Of a stretch of DNA of 64,000 nucleotides, positions 26,859 through 36,182 are shown one piece after another; the stretch's first letter is position 1; the number at the start of each line of letters is the position of its first letter. The translations under genes and the position numbers were made by a program. The stretch is from positions 248,001 through 312,000 of the forward strand of contig CAVXGU010000004.1 of the NCBI GenBank assembly GCA_963761615.1. The letters run 5' to 3'. Source of the DNA: CAVXGU01 sp963761615. GTDB taxonomy: Bacteria; Acidobacteriota; Vicinamibacteria; Vicinamibacterales; CAVVIG01. The notes beneath the pieces are model-generated. The model was given only the letters and a program-made list of their open reading frames with translations, searched no databases and was not told where the DNA came from.

Positions 26859-27724
26859 GTTCGCTCCCCCGCTGAAGCCGATTGCCGAGGACACATTCAC
26901 GCACACAAGCGACAGCGGAGTCAAGGTCCCCGACGGTGATTTCGTACGCGGTGGCATGCCCGACGAGGGTTCCGACGTCACGAGCCCAGGCCCCGTGGCC
27001 CGCGTCCGGCGGCGCCGACTGCGCCAGCACGCGCTGAAGGGTCAGGGGTGTTGGGCACGGCTGGACGCGCGTCGGCCCGCGATGGTGCGGAATCAGGCAG
27101 AGGACCACGTCGACCGAACCGGGGGTGATTCGCCACCGGAGGTCGAGCTCGGCAGGGTCGAATGCAAGCACGTGAAATCCCCCCGGCCAATCGGCCTCCG
27201 GTCCCTCCAACAGACGAGGCGCGAGCGCACCCACCTGCGGCACCAGTCGCAGCGTGCGGCGGCGGAATCCCGAATCGCCGGGGGTAGGCCACGGCCTCGC
27301 CGTCGCGCAGGAGGACCATCTCGTCGCCTTCGACGCCGCAGCCCTCGAAGAGCAGTCGCGTCATCAGCGTCGTCTTGCCCGCGCCCCGGTCGCCCACGAC
27401 GAGGAACCGGCGGCCGTGCCACGTCCCGCAGCCCGCGTGAACCTTGGTGTAATCGGCGAGCGCATCGAGCGCGAGCTCGTGCAGCCGGCGGTTGACGAAG
27501 TCGACGGCCTGATCGACGTCGGGGAAGATCTCGGGCGCGCAGCCGTCTTCGCTCACCCGCCACCGGTCGCCGCCGCCGAGCGCGTGGAACGAGTGCCGGC
27601 GCGTCACCGGATGATCCTGTACCGCGCTCGGCATCAGCCGATCCAGACGCTCGACGAACGACGCGTCGTCCGTCGATACGAGGAACCCGCACGCCACGAG
27701 CTGGATCGAGCGCTCGAGTGTCAT
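26845..27724 (-). pseudogene. HprK-like P-loop kinase, apparent +1 frameshift
   Basis: A HprK-related kinase gene split over two frames. From the ATG at 27724 the first frame encodes the N-terminal domain and an intact Walker A (VVGDRGAGKTTLMTRLLFEG), then GVEGDEMVLL and AYPRRFGI. After that it runs into an unrelated Ala/Pro/Arg-rich sequence. The expected continuation (RRRTLRLVPQVGALAPRLLE, then PCPTPLTLQRVLAQ and a C-terminal helix) is in the next frame and ends at 26845. Dropping one base in the CGGCGGCGG run at 27256-27265 joins both parts into a protein of about 292 residues. It may be a sequencing or assembly indel or a real mutation. The 3' end overlaps the small Tat-like gene by 14 bases. 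The intact form would phosphorylate a peptide or protein serine, as HprK relatives do. Confidence 0.75.
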
Positions 27725-27745
27725 CGGTTGGAGGCGCCTGGACCA

Positions 27746-28015
27746 TCAGAGCGGACGGATGAGACCCTCGTCGCGGAGTTTGGTGAGGCAGCTCTCGACT
27801 TCGTCGGTCGGTGCCGTGGTGAGGTCGTACGCGTTCTTCAGGGCGTCCACGATCGCGCCGGCGGCCAGGTGGCCGTCGCACATTTCGAACACCAGGACCG
27901 CGGTGCGATTGAGGTAGTGGACGCGGTCGGTCTCCTGTTGATAGACGATGTAACCGTCCGGCAGGTCGTTGACCTCGAGCCCGTCGGCTCTCTTCGGCAC
28001 CCAGTTCCAGTCCAT
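27746..28015 (-). CDS. PqqD-like peptide chaperone
   Basis: An 89-residue PqqD-family protein: GLEVNDLPDGYIVYQQETDR, VHYLNRTAVLVFEMCDG, then AIVDALKNAYD and CLTKLRDEGLI. This is the winged-helix fold that binds RiPP leader peptides and presents them to a modifying enzyme. The ATG at 28015 has GGAG six bases upstream. It is 21 bases before the HprK-like gene. HprK-like kinase with PqqD and nucleotidyltransferase is a recurring neighbourhood, so it probably delivers the kinase substrate. Confidence 0.87.
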   Translation of the reverse strand: MDWNWVPKRADGLEVNDLPDGYIVYQQETDRVHYLNRTAVLVFEMCDGHLAAGAIVDALKNAYDLTTAPTDEVESCLTKLRDEGLIRPL

Positions 28016-28049
28016 CGTGCGCTCCGGTCGCTGATTGTGGAATCGGTGG

Positions 28050-29360
28050 TCACACCAAGTCAACGGGGGGACCGGGCCGTTGCGGAGCTCCGCGCAGGTG
28101 TTCACGCACCAGGGCCGCCACCCGTCCGGCCACGACGGAGGCGTCGTACGCCGAAGCCACCAGCGCAGCCGCCTCCCGCTGGATGCGCCGCGCGAGATCC
28201 GGCTCGCGCACGATCCGACAGCACGCGTCGGCGATCTCCGCGGGCCCCTCCGCCATCAGGAGATGCCGTCCCGCGACCACGTCGAGGCCTTCGGCGCCGA
28301 GAGACGTGGAAACCACCGGCACGCCACTGGCGAAGGCCTCGAGGATCTTGAGGCGTGTGCCGCCGCCCGCACGAAGGGGCACAACGGCGGCGTGGGCGCG
28401 CCGGTAGAACGGCGCCACGTCCTCGACGTCGGGGTGGACGGCGACGCCGTCGAGCCGGCCGAGCTCGAGCACGGTCGGGTCGGGCCGGGCGCCGATCAGG
28501 TCCACGTACGCGGCGGTGCCGAGACGCGCCCGAACGGCGGGAAGGATTTCTCGGCAGAGAGTGGTCGCCGCGTCGACGTTCGGGAAGTAGCCGAGCGAGC
28601 CGACGAAGACCAGGTGGACGCACCCGTCGGGTGTCCCCCCGAGGGCGCGGGCATCACGGGACACGCGAACGCCGTTCGGAACGACGTGCACCGACGGGTG
28701 ACCCGAACGCGCCGCGACCGCCTCCCGGTCGCGCGCCGAACAGGTGAAGAGCGTATCGAACGACGACACCCACCTCGACTCGAGGATCCGGTACTTGTCG
28801 GCCTCCGCGGCCTCTGCGTCCGACGCGGCGATGTGCCCGAGCTCCGCGTGCCGCGCGGCGAGACGCCGCCGCGTCGAGACTTCGTCGTCGTCCAGATCGA
28901 GCAGGGCCAGGCGCGGAGAGGAGCAGGCCGCGACGAACGGGGCGAGGTACAGCCGCATGACGAGCACGACGTCGAACGCCGGTCGGTCGGCGAACAGGTG
29001 CCGCGCCTCCTCGACATGGTCGCCGGCCGCCCGCGCGAGCGCCGGCAACAGGAACAGCTCTCGCAGAGTCCGAGAGTCTTCCCTGGGCGCGTCAGCGCCC
29101 GCCCGCGGATCGCCTCGGCCCGGTCTCGGCGGGAGGCACATCCGCTCGACGGTGCGGTCGACCAGGGCACGCGGCCACTGGTCCGGTGCCGGTCCGGACA
29201 CCGGAACGACCATCAGCGTGACATCGCACTCCTGCGCCAGCGCCTCGAGGAGCACCGCGGAGCGCATGGCCAGCCCGTTGCCGGAATCGGCCGGTGTCGT
29301 GGGCGCAACGAAGAGGGCGCGGGGGCGTCGGCTCGATCCCGCGGTCACGGCGTCGATCAT
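28050..29360 (-). CDS. Family 4-type glycosyltransferase
   Basis: A 436-residue GT-B glycosyltransferase. The N-terminal domain starts RALFVAPTTPADSGNGLAMR. The C-terminal domain has VHVVPNGVRVSRDA, the nucleotide-sugar region LVFVGSLGYFPNVDAATTLC, and VVPLRAGGGTRLKILEAFAS-GVPVVST with the usual retaining-GT4 glutamate. GT1/GT4-type enzymes with this SGNGLAMR start often act on surface glycans. Its ATG is immediately next to the stop of the preceding glycosyltransferase. It ends 34 bases before the PqqD-like gene. Confidence 0.88.
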   Translation of the reverse strand: MIDAVTAGSSRRPRALFVAPTTPADSGNGLAMRSAVLLEALAQECDVTLMVVPVSGPAPDQWPRALVDRTVERMCLPPRPGRGDPRAGADAPREDSRTLRELFLLPALARAAGDHVEEARHLFADRPAFDVVLVMRLYLAPFVAACSSPRLALLDLDDDEVSTRRRLAARHAELGHIAASDAEAAEADKYRILESRWVSSFDTLFTCSARDREAVAARSGHPSVHVVPNGVRVSRDARALGGTPDGCVHLVFVGSLGYFPNVDAATTLCREILPAVRARLGTAAYVDLIGARPDPTVLELGRLDGVAVHPDVEDVAPFYRRAHAAVVPLRAGGGTRLKILEAFASGVPVVSTSLGAEGLDVVAGRHLLMAEGPAEIADACCRIVREPDLARRIQREAAALVASAYDASVVAGRVAALVREHLRGAPQRPGPPVDLV

Positions 29361-30122
29361 TCAGTCTTCCGCGTGACGGATCTCGAGATTGGGGAGACCC
29401 CAGCACTGATAGCCCATGTCATGGGCCATGATGCCGAGCCCTTCGGTATCCAGCTCTCCCACGACTTCGGTGACCCACGGGTTGGGATCGCGCACCAGGG
29501 GGCTGCGCCCGCCGTAGAGGTACGGCGGGAAGATCAGGCCGTCCCGGTGCGCGTCCGCGCGCACCAGCAGCATCGTGCCGCCGACCGCGTCCAGTCGTAC
29601 GAGGTCGGGGCCTCCCCGCAGGTCCTCCATGTGGACGCGGCCGTGGTCCCGCCACGCGTTCAGATCGAACGTCGGGCCGCCATACGTCCGCACACAGTGG
29701 GGATGGACGATGTCGCGCCCGACCGACAGCAGGCGCTCGATGATGCCTGGCGGGTACTCGACGACATCCGCGTCCAGCCAGAGCACCCAGTCCTCGTCGT
29801 CGAGGGCTCGCGAGAGCAGATGGTTCCGGCTCCTCGAGATCACCGCGCGGCGCGGAATCTGGATGATGGACGCCCAGCGCGGCAGGCCTCGCGGGATCTG
29901 AAAGCCGAAGTCGCGCTTCCAGAGGCGCGCCCGCCGGTACCGGCGCTGCAGGTCGGGCATTCGCGACTGCAGGGCGGCAAACGTGTCGTCCTGGCTGTCG
30001 CCCTCGAGAAAGCCGAGGGACAGACGGTCCGGCGGATACGTCAGCCGCGCGAGCGAGTCGAAGTACGTGTCGAGACGCCTGGCGGCGTCCTTGATCACCG
30101 TGAGGACGACTACCGTATCCAT
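29361..30122 (-). CDS. Anp1/GT62-like glycosyltransferase
   Basis: A 253-residue GT-A enzyme resembling the Anp1 family. It has VVVLTVIKDAARRLDTYFDS, YPPDRLSLGFLEGDSQDDT, SRSRNHLLSRALDDEDWVLW-LDADV with the metal-binding DxD, and GGTMLLVRADAHRDGLIFPP. In fungi this family makes alpha-mannan; bacterial members lie in polysaccharide or glycoprotein loci. It is the first gene of the minus-strand run. A -10-like TACAAT on the minus strand (30149-30154) lies about 30 bases upstream, but no clear -35 accompanies it. Confidence 0.82.
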   Translation of the reverse strand: MDTVVVLTVIKDAARRLDTYFDSLARLTYPPDRLSLGFLEGDSQDDTFAALQSRMPDLQRRYRRARLWKRDFGFQIPRGLPRWASIIQIPRRAVISRSRNHLLSRALDDEDWVLWLDADVVEYPPGIIERLLSVGRDIVHPHCVRTYGGPTFDLNAWRDHGRVHMEDLRGGPDLVRLDAVGGTMLLVRADAHRDGLIFPPYLYGGRSPLVRDPNPWVTEVVGELDTEGLGIMAHDMGYQCWGLPNLEIRHAED

Positions 30123-30194
30123 GGAGAGGCCTCGATCGTCGGCGGGCTATTGTAGCGGCGCGCGAGCCCGCCCTGTGCGAAGATCCCGCGCATC

Positions 30195-31703
30195 GTGACG
30201 CTGCCGTCGCTGACCCAGGCACTCGCCGATCGTCTTCGGTCGCCCCGGCCCTACCCCGCCGAGCGATACACGGGGCGGGGCGTCGTCACCTGCGCCGGGG
30301 GGAGCCGCTACTTCACGTGCGCCTGGGTGCTCATCTGGGTCCTGCGGCGCGTCCTGCACTCGAGTCTGCCGATTCAGGTCTGGCACGCCGGCCGGAGCGA
30401 AATGAGCGAGGGCATGCAGCTCATCCTGGAAGAGGAGGGCGTGGAAGTCGTCGACGCGGACATCGTCGTCGCCGATCGGCCCGGGCGCGTCTGTGGGGGG
30501 TGGCCGCTCAAGCCGTACGCCATCGCGCAAAGCCGGTTCCGCGAGGTGCTCTTTCTCGACGCCGACGCCGTCCCGCTGGCCGATCCGGAGGCGGCGTTCG
30601 AATGGGAGGCCTATCGCCGCGGCGGACTTCTGCTGTGGCCCGACGTCCTCGACATCACGAGGGAGAATCCCGTGTGGAGCGCGCTTGGCCTCGAGGCGGC
30701 CGACACGATCAGCGCGGAGTCGAGCGTTCTCGCGATCGACAAGGCCAGGGCGTGGGACGTGCTCGACGTCGCCGTCCTGCTCAACGAACACTGGGAGGAG
30801 CTCTACGAGCTGATCTATGGCGACAAGGACTCGTATCTCCTGGCGGGGCGCCTGCTCGGGCGCCCCGTCGCGCTCGTCGCGTCACGGCCATTTCAGCTCG
30901 GCGATGATCTCGTCCAGCGCGACGAGCGCGGCGAGCCCTTCGTCCACCACCGCACGGGGTCGAAGTGGAATCTCTCCGGCGCCAATCAGCCGGTTGCCGA
31001 TCCCGAGATCGACGCGGCGTGTCAGGTGGCCCTCGCGGAGCTCCGGCGCCGGTGGACGGGCGCCGTGTTCCATGCTCCCGCCCGCTCGGCGACCGCACGG
31101 GCGGTGGAGCGCGAGCTGATCGACGCCAGACGCTTCCAGTACTCGGTCTCCGGTCAGGCCCGAACCCTGGAGCTGCTGTCGGGGGGGCGCATCGGCGAAG
31201 GCCGGGGCCCCTGCGAACAGCACTGGGCCGTCGTCGGCGATCGCGAGCCTGCGCTCCAGCTGTTCTCGGACGTCCGCCTCACCGTCGGGCTGAGGCCCGA
31301 TCCCGACGGGACGTGGCGCGGCGGCTCGGTGTGCGGGGATCCGTTCGACGCCAGGCTCGTCGCGGCGAGCGCGCCGACGACGTGGCCGCCGGAGCCGCGC
31401 GCGCGGAGTGCCGCGGATCACGTCGCGCCGCTTCTGGATCCGAGCCTGTTCGCGACCGGCTTCGACCCGGCCCTCGCGAGCGAGATTCGCGGGACGCTCA
31501 CGCTGCTGAACCGCGTGTTCGACGATGTGGCGGAGGCGGTGGCGGGCTGGCTGCAGGCGCACCCGCCTGCGGAGCCCTGGCGGCGCGAGGTCGAAGCCAT
31601 GCTGCCGCCGCTCGTGGAGGCCCGGCGGACGCGGCTCGTGCGGACGGGCGGCAGCGCGGGATCCACCGCGCTGGACTCGGTGCGCTACCGGAGGAACTCC
31701 TAG
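30195..31703 (+). CDS. Putative mannosyltransferase-like (GT71-type) glycosyltransferase
   Basis: A 502-residue protein whose first 270 residues match the putative mannosyltransferase family: GRGVVTCAGGSRYFTCAWVL, LPIQVWHAGRSEMSEGMQ, GGWPLKPYAIAQSRFREVLF-LDADAVPL with the DxD motif, and QRDERGEPFVHHRTGSKWNL. The remaining 230 residues are not recognised; they include a Pro/Arg-rich section and a helical end, and may bind the HprK-like partner encoded next. GTG start. It is divergent from the glycosyltransferase at 30122 and ends eight bases before the HprK-like gene. Confidence 0.8.
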   Translation: MTLPSLTQALADRLRSPRPYPAERYTGRGVVTCAGGSRYFTCAWVLIWVLRRVLHSSLPIQVWHAGRSEMSEGMQLILEEEGVEVVDADIVVADRPGRVCGGWPLKPYAIAQSRFREVLFLDADAVPLADPEAAFEWEAYRRGGLLLWPDVLDITRENPVWSALGLEAADTISAESSVLAIDKARAWDVLDVAVLLNEHWEELYELIYGDKDSYLLAGRLLGRPVALVASRPFQLGDDLVQRDERGEPFVHHRTGSKWNLSGANQPVADPEIDAACQVALAELRRRWTGAVFHAPARSATARAVERELIDARRFQYSVSGQARTLELLSGGRIGEGRGPCEQHWAVVGDREPALQLFSDVRLTVGLRPDPDGTWRGGSVCGDPFDARLVAASAPTTWPPEPRARSAADHVAPLLDPSLFATGFDPALASEIRGTLTLLNRVFDDVAEAVAGWLQAHPPAEPWRREVEAMLPPLVEARRTRLVRTGGSAGSTALDSVRYRRNS

Positions 31704-31711
31704 CAGGGCAG

Positions 31712-32593
31712 ATGCCGTACGAAGTGCTCGCCCGCAGCTCCTGCCGGCGGATCGTCTTCACGACGGGCGACCCGGCCGTCTGGTCCGCGGTGCGATACCT
31801 GGAATGTGACCCGGAGGTGGAGGCCCGCGGTCCGGTCGGCCTGGTGCGCGTCGGACTGGACCGCCACCGTGGCCGCCATCGCATCGCGCAGCCCGATCGC
31901 GAGCCTCGCGAGGAGCTGACGCTCCGCGAGGTCGTTCGGTATCTGGACGGCCGGCTGTTCGAGCAGGCGATGGAGGATTACCCCGGGGCGCCGGTGATCC
32001 GCGCGGCCTGCCTGCGCCGCCAGGGGCGCCGGATGCTGCTCCTCGGTCCCAACCGTGTCGGCACGACCGCGCTGGTGCTGCGCCTCATGCTGGCGGGGGC
32101 CGCGGTCGAGGGCGACGCGCACGTGTTCGCGCTCGCCGGCGGGGTGATTGCGCGACCGCGCGGTCTTCGGGTGAACGCCGGGGACGTTCCGCGCGTGCCC
32201 GAGATCGCCAGGGAGGTGCTGTCTGCGCCGTTCCACGAAGACGGGCGCGGCGGACGGGCCTACAACCTGGATCCGCGGACCCTCGGGCGGCCATGGGAGA
32301 TCCGGCACGGACCGGTGGATGTCGTCGTCCTGCTGAGGAGCAACCTTGGCGGCAGGTCGTCGATCCGTCCGATCGGACCGACGACCGTCGTTCGCGAGGC
32401 GATGTCCGCGTGCGTCATGCCGCGCGCCGGCCGCGGCGCCGCCGTGAGCGCGCTCGTCGCCGCCCTTCGGTCGGCGCGGGGCTTCGACCTCTCGTACGGC
32501 GACGACGAGGGTGCGCGCCGTTGCATCGAGGCGGCGTGCGACGGTCTGTTGGCCGCAACGGCGAGCCGCTATTTCCCCGTCAGCTCCCGGTAG
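31712..32593 (+). CDS. HprK-like protein with degenerate P-loop
   Basis: A 293-residue relative of the HprK-like kinases at 27.7 and 45.6 kb, recognised by overall layout: an N-terminal domain, a P-loop-like strand-loop-helix, the AAVEGDAHVFALAGGVIARP segment, and the terminal helix. At the P-loop it reads LLGPNRVGTTALVLRL, so the invariant lysine of GxxxxGK[ST] is threonine, whereas the two relatives read GAGKTT and GAGKST. It is therefore likely to be inactive as a kinase, perhaps a scaffold or peptide-binding paralogue. The last 25 bases overlap the convergent MBL gene. ATG at 31712; AGGGC is the only nearby ribosome-site-like sequence. Confidence 0.75.
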   Translation: MPYEVLARSSCRRIVFTTGDPAVWSAVRYLECDPEVEARGPVGLVRVGLDRHRGRHRIAQPDREPREELTLREVVRYLDGRLFEQAMEDYPGAPVIRAACLRRQGRRMLLLGPNRVGTTALVLRLMLAGAAVEGDAHVFALAGGVIARPRGLRVNAGDVPRVPEIAREVLSAPFHEDGRGGRAYNLDPRTLGRPWEIRHGPVDVVVLLRSNLGGRSSIRPIGPTTVVREAMSACVMPRAGRGAAVSALVAALRSARGFDLSYGDDEGARRCIEAACDGLLAATASRYFPVSSR

Positions 32594-33462
32594 ACGACTT
32601 CGGTGAACGTGGCGAAGCGGGGCCGGCCTCCGCCGCCGGCGGCCGCGGCGAGGGGCGGATCCACGGCCGCCTGGATGTCGGCGAGGGACTTGCCCTCTTT
32701 CACCATCGCCGCGATCCGCGCGCGCTTGGCTTCGGCCGACGTGATGCGCGCCTCGATCTGCGCCTTCGTCTGCACGTCGCCGTGTCCGGGCACGAACTGG
32801 CTGGCGTCGAGCGCGGCAATGCCCTTGGCCGACGTGATCCAGCCGGCCGACGATCCGTGCTTCTCGAGGTGGATCAGCGGATCGGGAAGCTGCAGCGCGA
32901 AGATGTCGCCCGTGAAGACCAGCTGTTCGGCGGGGAGATAGACGACGAGGTCGCCGCTCGTGTGCGCCGGAGCCCAGTGCAGCAGCTCCAGCTTGACGCC
33001 GTCGATGGTCAAGTCTTCCCGGTCCCTGGTGACGATCCGGGTCGGCAGCTTGTCGGCCGGAGGCGCGCCGCGCCCGCCGGCGGCCAGCGCGGCCTCCTGC
33101 TCCTTCTTGTTGTTCTCGTGCGCGATGATCGTGATCCCGGCCGGGAACGACGCCGCGCCGTTCACGTGATCGGCGTCGCTGTGCGTTTCGATGAGCGTCG
33201 TCACCGGCTTCGGCGTCAGCTTGGCGACGTCCTCCAGCAGCTCCTTGCCGCCGGCCGGCGTCGTCTTGGCATCGATGACGATGACGCCGCTCGCGCCGAT
33301 GATGATGCCGCTGTTGCCGCCGCCGCCGTTGACCCAGTACACGTTCGGCCTGAGCTGCGAGACCACGAATGGAGCCTGCGGGGGCGCCTGTGCCCAGGTC
33401 GCCGGGGCGAGCGCGAGCGCAGCAATCGTGAAAGCGACTCGGATGATTCTGGATGGTGACAT
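32569..33462 (-). CDS. Exported MBL-fold hydrolase
   Basis: A 297-residue metallo-beta-lactamase-fold protein with a signal peptide (MSPSRIIRVAFTIAALALAP, cleavage near TWAQA). Metal ligands include ETHSDADHVNG (H-x-D-x-D-H variant with Ser), WAPAHTSGDLVVYLP and FVPGHGDV. The spacing matches periplasmic MBL proteins of the SoxH/quinoprotein-relay type rather than true class B enzymes. AAGGAGGG is eight bases before the ATG. Substrate unknown. It converges with, and overlaps by 25 bases, the HprK-like gene. Confidence 0.86.
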   Translation of the reverse strand: MSPSRIIRVAFTIAALALAPATWAQAPPQAPFVVSQLRPNVYWVNGGGGNSGIIIGASGVIVIDAKTTPAGGKELLEDVAKLTPKPVTTLIETHSDADHVNGAASFPAGITIIAHENNKKEQEAALAAGGRGAPPADKLPTRIVTRDREDLTIDGVKLELLHWAPAHTSGDLVVYLPAEQLVFTGDIFALQLPDPLIHLEKHGSSAGWITSAKGIAALDASQFVPGHGDVQTKAQIEARITSAEAKRARIAAMVKEGKSLADIQAAVDPPLAAAAGGGGRPRFATFTEVVYRELTGK

Positions 33463-33596
33463 GTGCCGGACCCTCCTTGCGGGCAGTCAGCCTCCGATTG
33501 TAGGGCAGGTGGGCGCGCGTCGAACCTCCGGCGGGCACGGGCCGTCTAAAATCCGACGAAGCCCGATCCCCGCACCGATTTCTGGAGGCGCGCGTC

Positions 33597-36095
33597 GTGT
33601 GGATCATCGCGTGGTTCGAACGGCTCTGGCAGGACGTCCGCTACGGCAGCCGCGTCCTGGCGCGGAGCCCGGGATTCACCCTGGTGGCGATGCTGTCGCT
33701 CGCCACGGGCATCGGCGCCAACGTCGCCGCCTTCAGCTGGGCCGATGCCCTCCTGCTTCGCCCGCTGCCCGTGGCCCGGCCGAACGAGATCGTCACCGTC
33801 GGGGACACGGTCTCGGTGGAAGGCTTCACCAGCCTCGCCGCGTCGTACCGCGAGTACGAGGATCTGCGCGATCGCGCGAAGAGCTTCGAGGGGCTGACCG
33901 CCTCGAGCGGCATCACGGCGGGCGTCGCGACGGATCCGGCCGCGCTGCCGAAGCTGAAGCTCGGCCTGCTCGTCAGCGGCAACTTCTTTTCCCTGATGGG
34001 CGTCCAGCCGATGCTCGGCCGCGCGTTCAGGGCGGAGGAAGACCAGGTGCCCGACCGTGACGCGGTCGTCGTGCTGGGCTATGACTTCTGGCAGCGCGAG
34101 CTCGGCGGCGATCCCGCCGTGCTGGGGCGCCGCATTCGATTGAACGGCATCCCCTTCACGGTCATCGGCATCGTCCCGGCGAGCTTCACCGGCATCAATC
34201 AGTTCGTCCGCAACGACTTCTACGCCCCGATCATGATGTGGCCCGCGCTGTCGGGGAATCCCAAGGTGCACCCGCTCGAGGATCGGAGCCTGCAGGAGGT
34301 GACGATCAAGGGACGCCTCGCGCCGGGGGTCGGCCTGACGCAGGCGCAGGCGGAACTGTCGGCGATCGGCGCCGATCTGGCGCGCGAGTACCCGCAGACG
34401 AACGAGAACCGCGTCCTCGCCGTGCGCACGGAGCTGCAGAGCCGGGTCGCCCAGTCACCGCCCGACGCGATGCTCATCGTGATGCTGAGCACGCTGGCGC
34501 TGGCCGTGCTGTTCGTCGCCTGTGCGAACGTGGCGGGACTGCTCACGAGCCGCGCGCCCGCGCGTGCCAGAGAAATCGCGCTCCGCCTGGCGATCGGCGC
34601 GGGACGCGTGCGGCTGGTGCGCCAGCTGATCACCGAGAGCCTCCTGATTGCCGTCGGCGGGGGCGTCCTGGGCGTCGCCGTCGGGTACGCGGGGGTCCGC
34701 GTGTTTCAGCACATCCAGATCCCGTCGGACCTGCCCGTGTCGCTCGACTTTCAGCTCGACCGGCGCGCGCTCGTGTTCAGCCTGATCGTCGCCGCCGCGA
34801 GCGCGTTGCTCTTCGGCCTCGTCCCTGCGCTGCAGACGACGCGGCTCGATCTCAACACGGCGATGAAGACCGGCGACGCGGACATGGGCGGCTCGCAGCG
34901 CCGCCTCGGCCGGCGCCTCCTCGTGGGCGCGCAGGTGGCCGTGTCGGTGATCCTGCTGGTGGTGGCCACCTTCATGTATCGCAGCTTCATCCGGCAGGTG
35001 GGATCGGGACCCGGCTACCGCACGGATCACGTGCTGATGATGGGGCTCGACACGAGCCTCGTTCACTACTCCGACGTGGACAGCCGGGTGTTCTTCGAGC
35101 GCCTGGGCGACAGGGCGCGCGAGGTGCCGGGCGTCCGGTTGGCCGCGCTGTCCTCGACGGTCCCGATGTCGACCGACAGCGTCGGTTCGACGTCCATCGT
35201 GCCGGAGGGACACCAGCTGCCGACGGGGCAGGACAGCATCGGCGTGCTCGACGCCATCGTCGACGAGCGGTACTTCGACGTGATGGACATTCCGATCGTC
35301 GAGGGGCGCGCGTTTACCGAGCGGGATCGCGACGGCACGCCGCTCGTGGCCGTCGTGAACGAGAGCCTGGCGCGGAAGTACTGGCCCGACGCCAGCGCGC
35401 TCGGCAAGCGGTTCCAGCTGGCCGCCGCGCCGGGACGTCCCTGGGTGCAGATCGTCGGCGTCGCGAAGGAGAGCAAGTACATCTGGCTGGCCGAGCCGCC
35501 CACCGACTTCGTGTACATGCCGTACCAACAGCACCCGCGATCGAACATGACCCTGCTGGCGCAGTCGATCGGCGACGATCCCGCCGCGCTGGCCGCGCCA
35601 CTGCGCGACGTGGTGCGGGACCTGGATCGGAACCAGCCAATCTTCAACGTGCGCACGATGAGCGAGTTCTACCGCATGCGGGCGGTCAGCATCTTCGACA
35701 TCGTCATCGGCACTGTCGCCGCCATGGGGCTGATGGGGCTGGGCCTCGCGATCGTCGGCATCTACGGCCTCATGTCCTATGCGGTGATGCGGCGGACGCG
35801 CGAGATCGGGATCCGAATGGCAATCGGCGCCGATCGCGGGGCGGTGCTGCGCATGGTGCTCGGGCAGGGCGCGACGCTCGCGGGCGCGGGCCTGGCCCTC
35901 GGTCTGGTCGGCGCCATCGGCGCCGGACGGGTGCTGCGCGCGATGTTTCCGGGCGGGGCGACCCGGCCCGGCACGGACCTGGTCGGTCTCGCGATCGTGG
36001 GCGTTGTGGTGCTGGCGATCACGCTGCTGGCCGCGTACGTGCCCGCGCGCCGCGCGTCCCGCGTCGACCCGATCACGGCCCTGCGCTACGAGTAG
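33597..36095 (+). CDS. MacB/FtsX-type ABC permease, acidobacterial duplicated orphan permease (ADOP) type
   Basis: An 832-residue permease made of two MacB-periplasmic-core plus FtsX units. It starts WIIAWFERLWQDVRYGSRVL-ARSPGFTL, the usual opening of ADOP permeases. Membrane helices lie near residues 20-40, four at about 285-460, and three at about 700-825. The C-terminal signature is MRRTREIGIRMAIGADRGAV and ARRASRVDPITALRYE. The first FtsX unit carries the matching RAREIALRLAIGAGRVRLVR. No ATPase gene is adjacent, as is usual for this family. GTG start with GGAGG eight bases upstream. Transported substrate unknown. Confidence 0.92.
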   Translation: MWIIAWFERLWQDVRYGSRVLARSPGFTLVAMLSLATGIGANVAAFSWADALLLRPLPVARPNEIVTVGDTVSVEGFTSLAASYREYEDLRDRAKSFEGLTASSGITAGVATDPAALPKLKLGLLVSGNFFSLMGVQPMLGRAFRAEEDQVPDRDAVVVLGYDFWQRELGGDPAVLGRRIRLNGIPFTVIGIVPASFTGINQFVRNDFYAPIMMWPALSGNPKVHPLEDRSLQEVTIKGRLAPGVGLTQAQAELSAIGADLAREYPQTNENRVLAVRTELQSRVAQSPPDAMLIVMLSTLALAVLFVACANVAGLLTSRAPARAREIALRLAIGAGRVRLVRQLITESLLIAVGGGVLGVAVGYAGVRVFQHIQIPSDLPVSLDFQLDRRALVFSLIVAAASALLFGLVPALQTTRLDLNTAMKTGDADMGGSQRRLGRRLLVGAQVAVSVILLVVATFMYRSFIRQVGSGPGYRTDHVLMMGLDTSLVHYSDVDSRVFFERLGDRAREVPGVRLAALSSTVPMSTDSVGSTSIVPEGHQLPTGQDSIGVLDAIVDERYFDVMDIPIVEGRAFTERDRDGTPLVAVVNESLARKYWPDASALGKRFQLAAAPGRPWVQIVGVAKESKYIWLAEPPTDFVYMPYQQHPRSNMTLLAQSIGDDPAALAAPLRDVVRDLDRNQPIFNVRTMSEFYRMRAVSIFDIVIGTVAAMGLMGLGLAIVGIYGLMSYAVMRRTREIGIRMAIGADRGAVLRMVLGQGATLAGAGLALGLVGAIGAGRVLRAMFPGGATRPGTDLVGLAIVGVVVLAITLLAAYVPARRASRVDPITALRYE

Positions 36096-36182
36096 GCACG
36101 CGCGGCGGCACCCTCGACCGGGTCCCGGAAAGACAACCGATTACACGCGCGCCGTGTCCCTGTTACGCCATAGACTGGGCGG

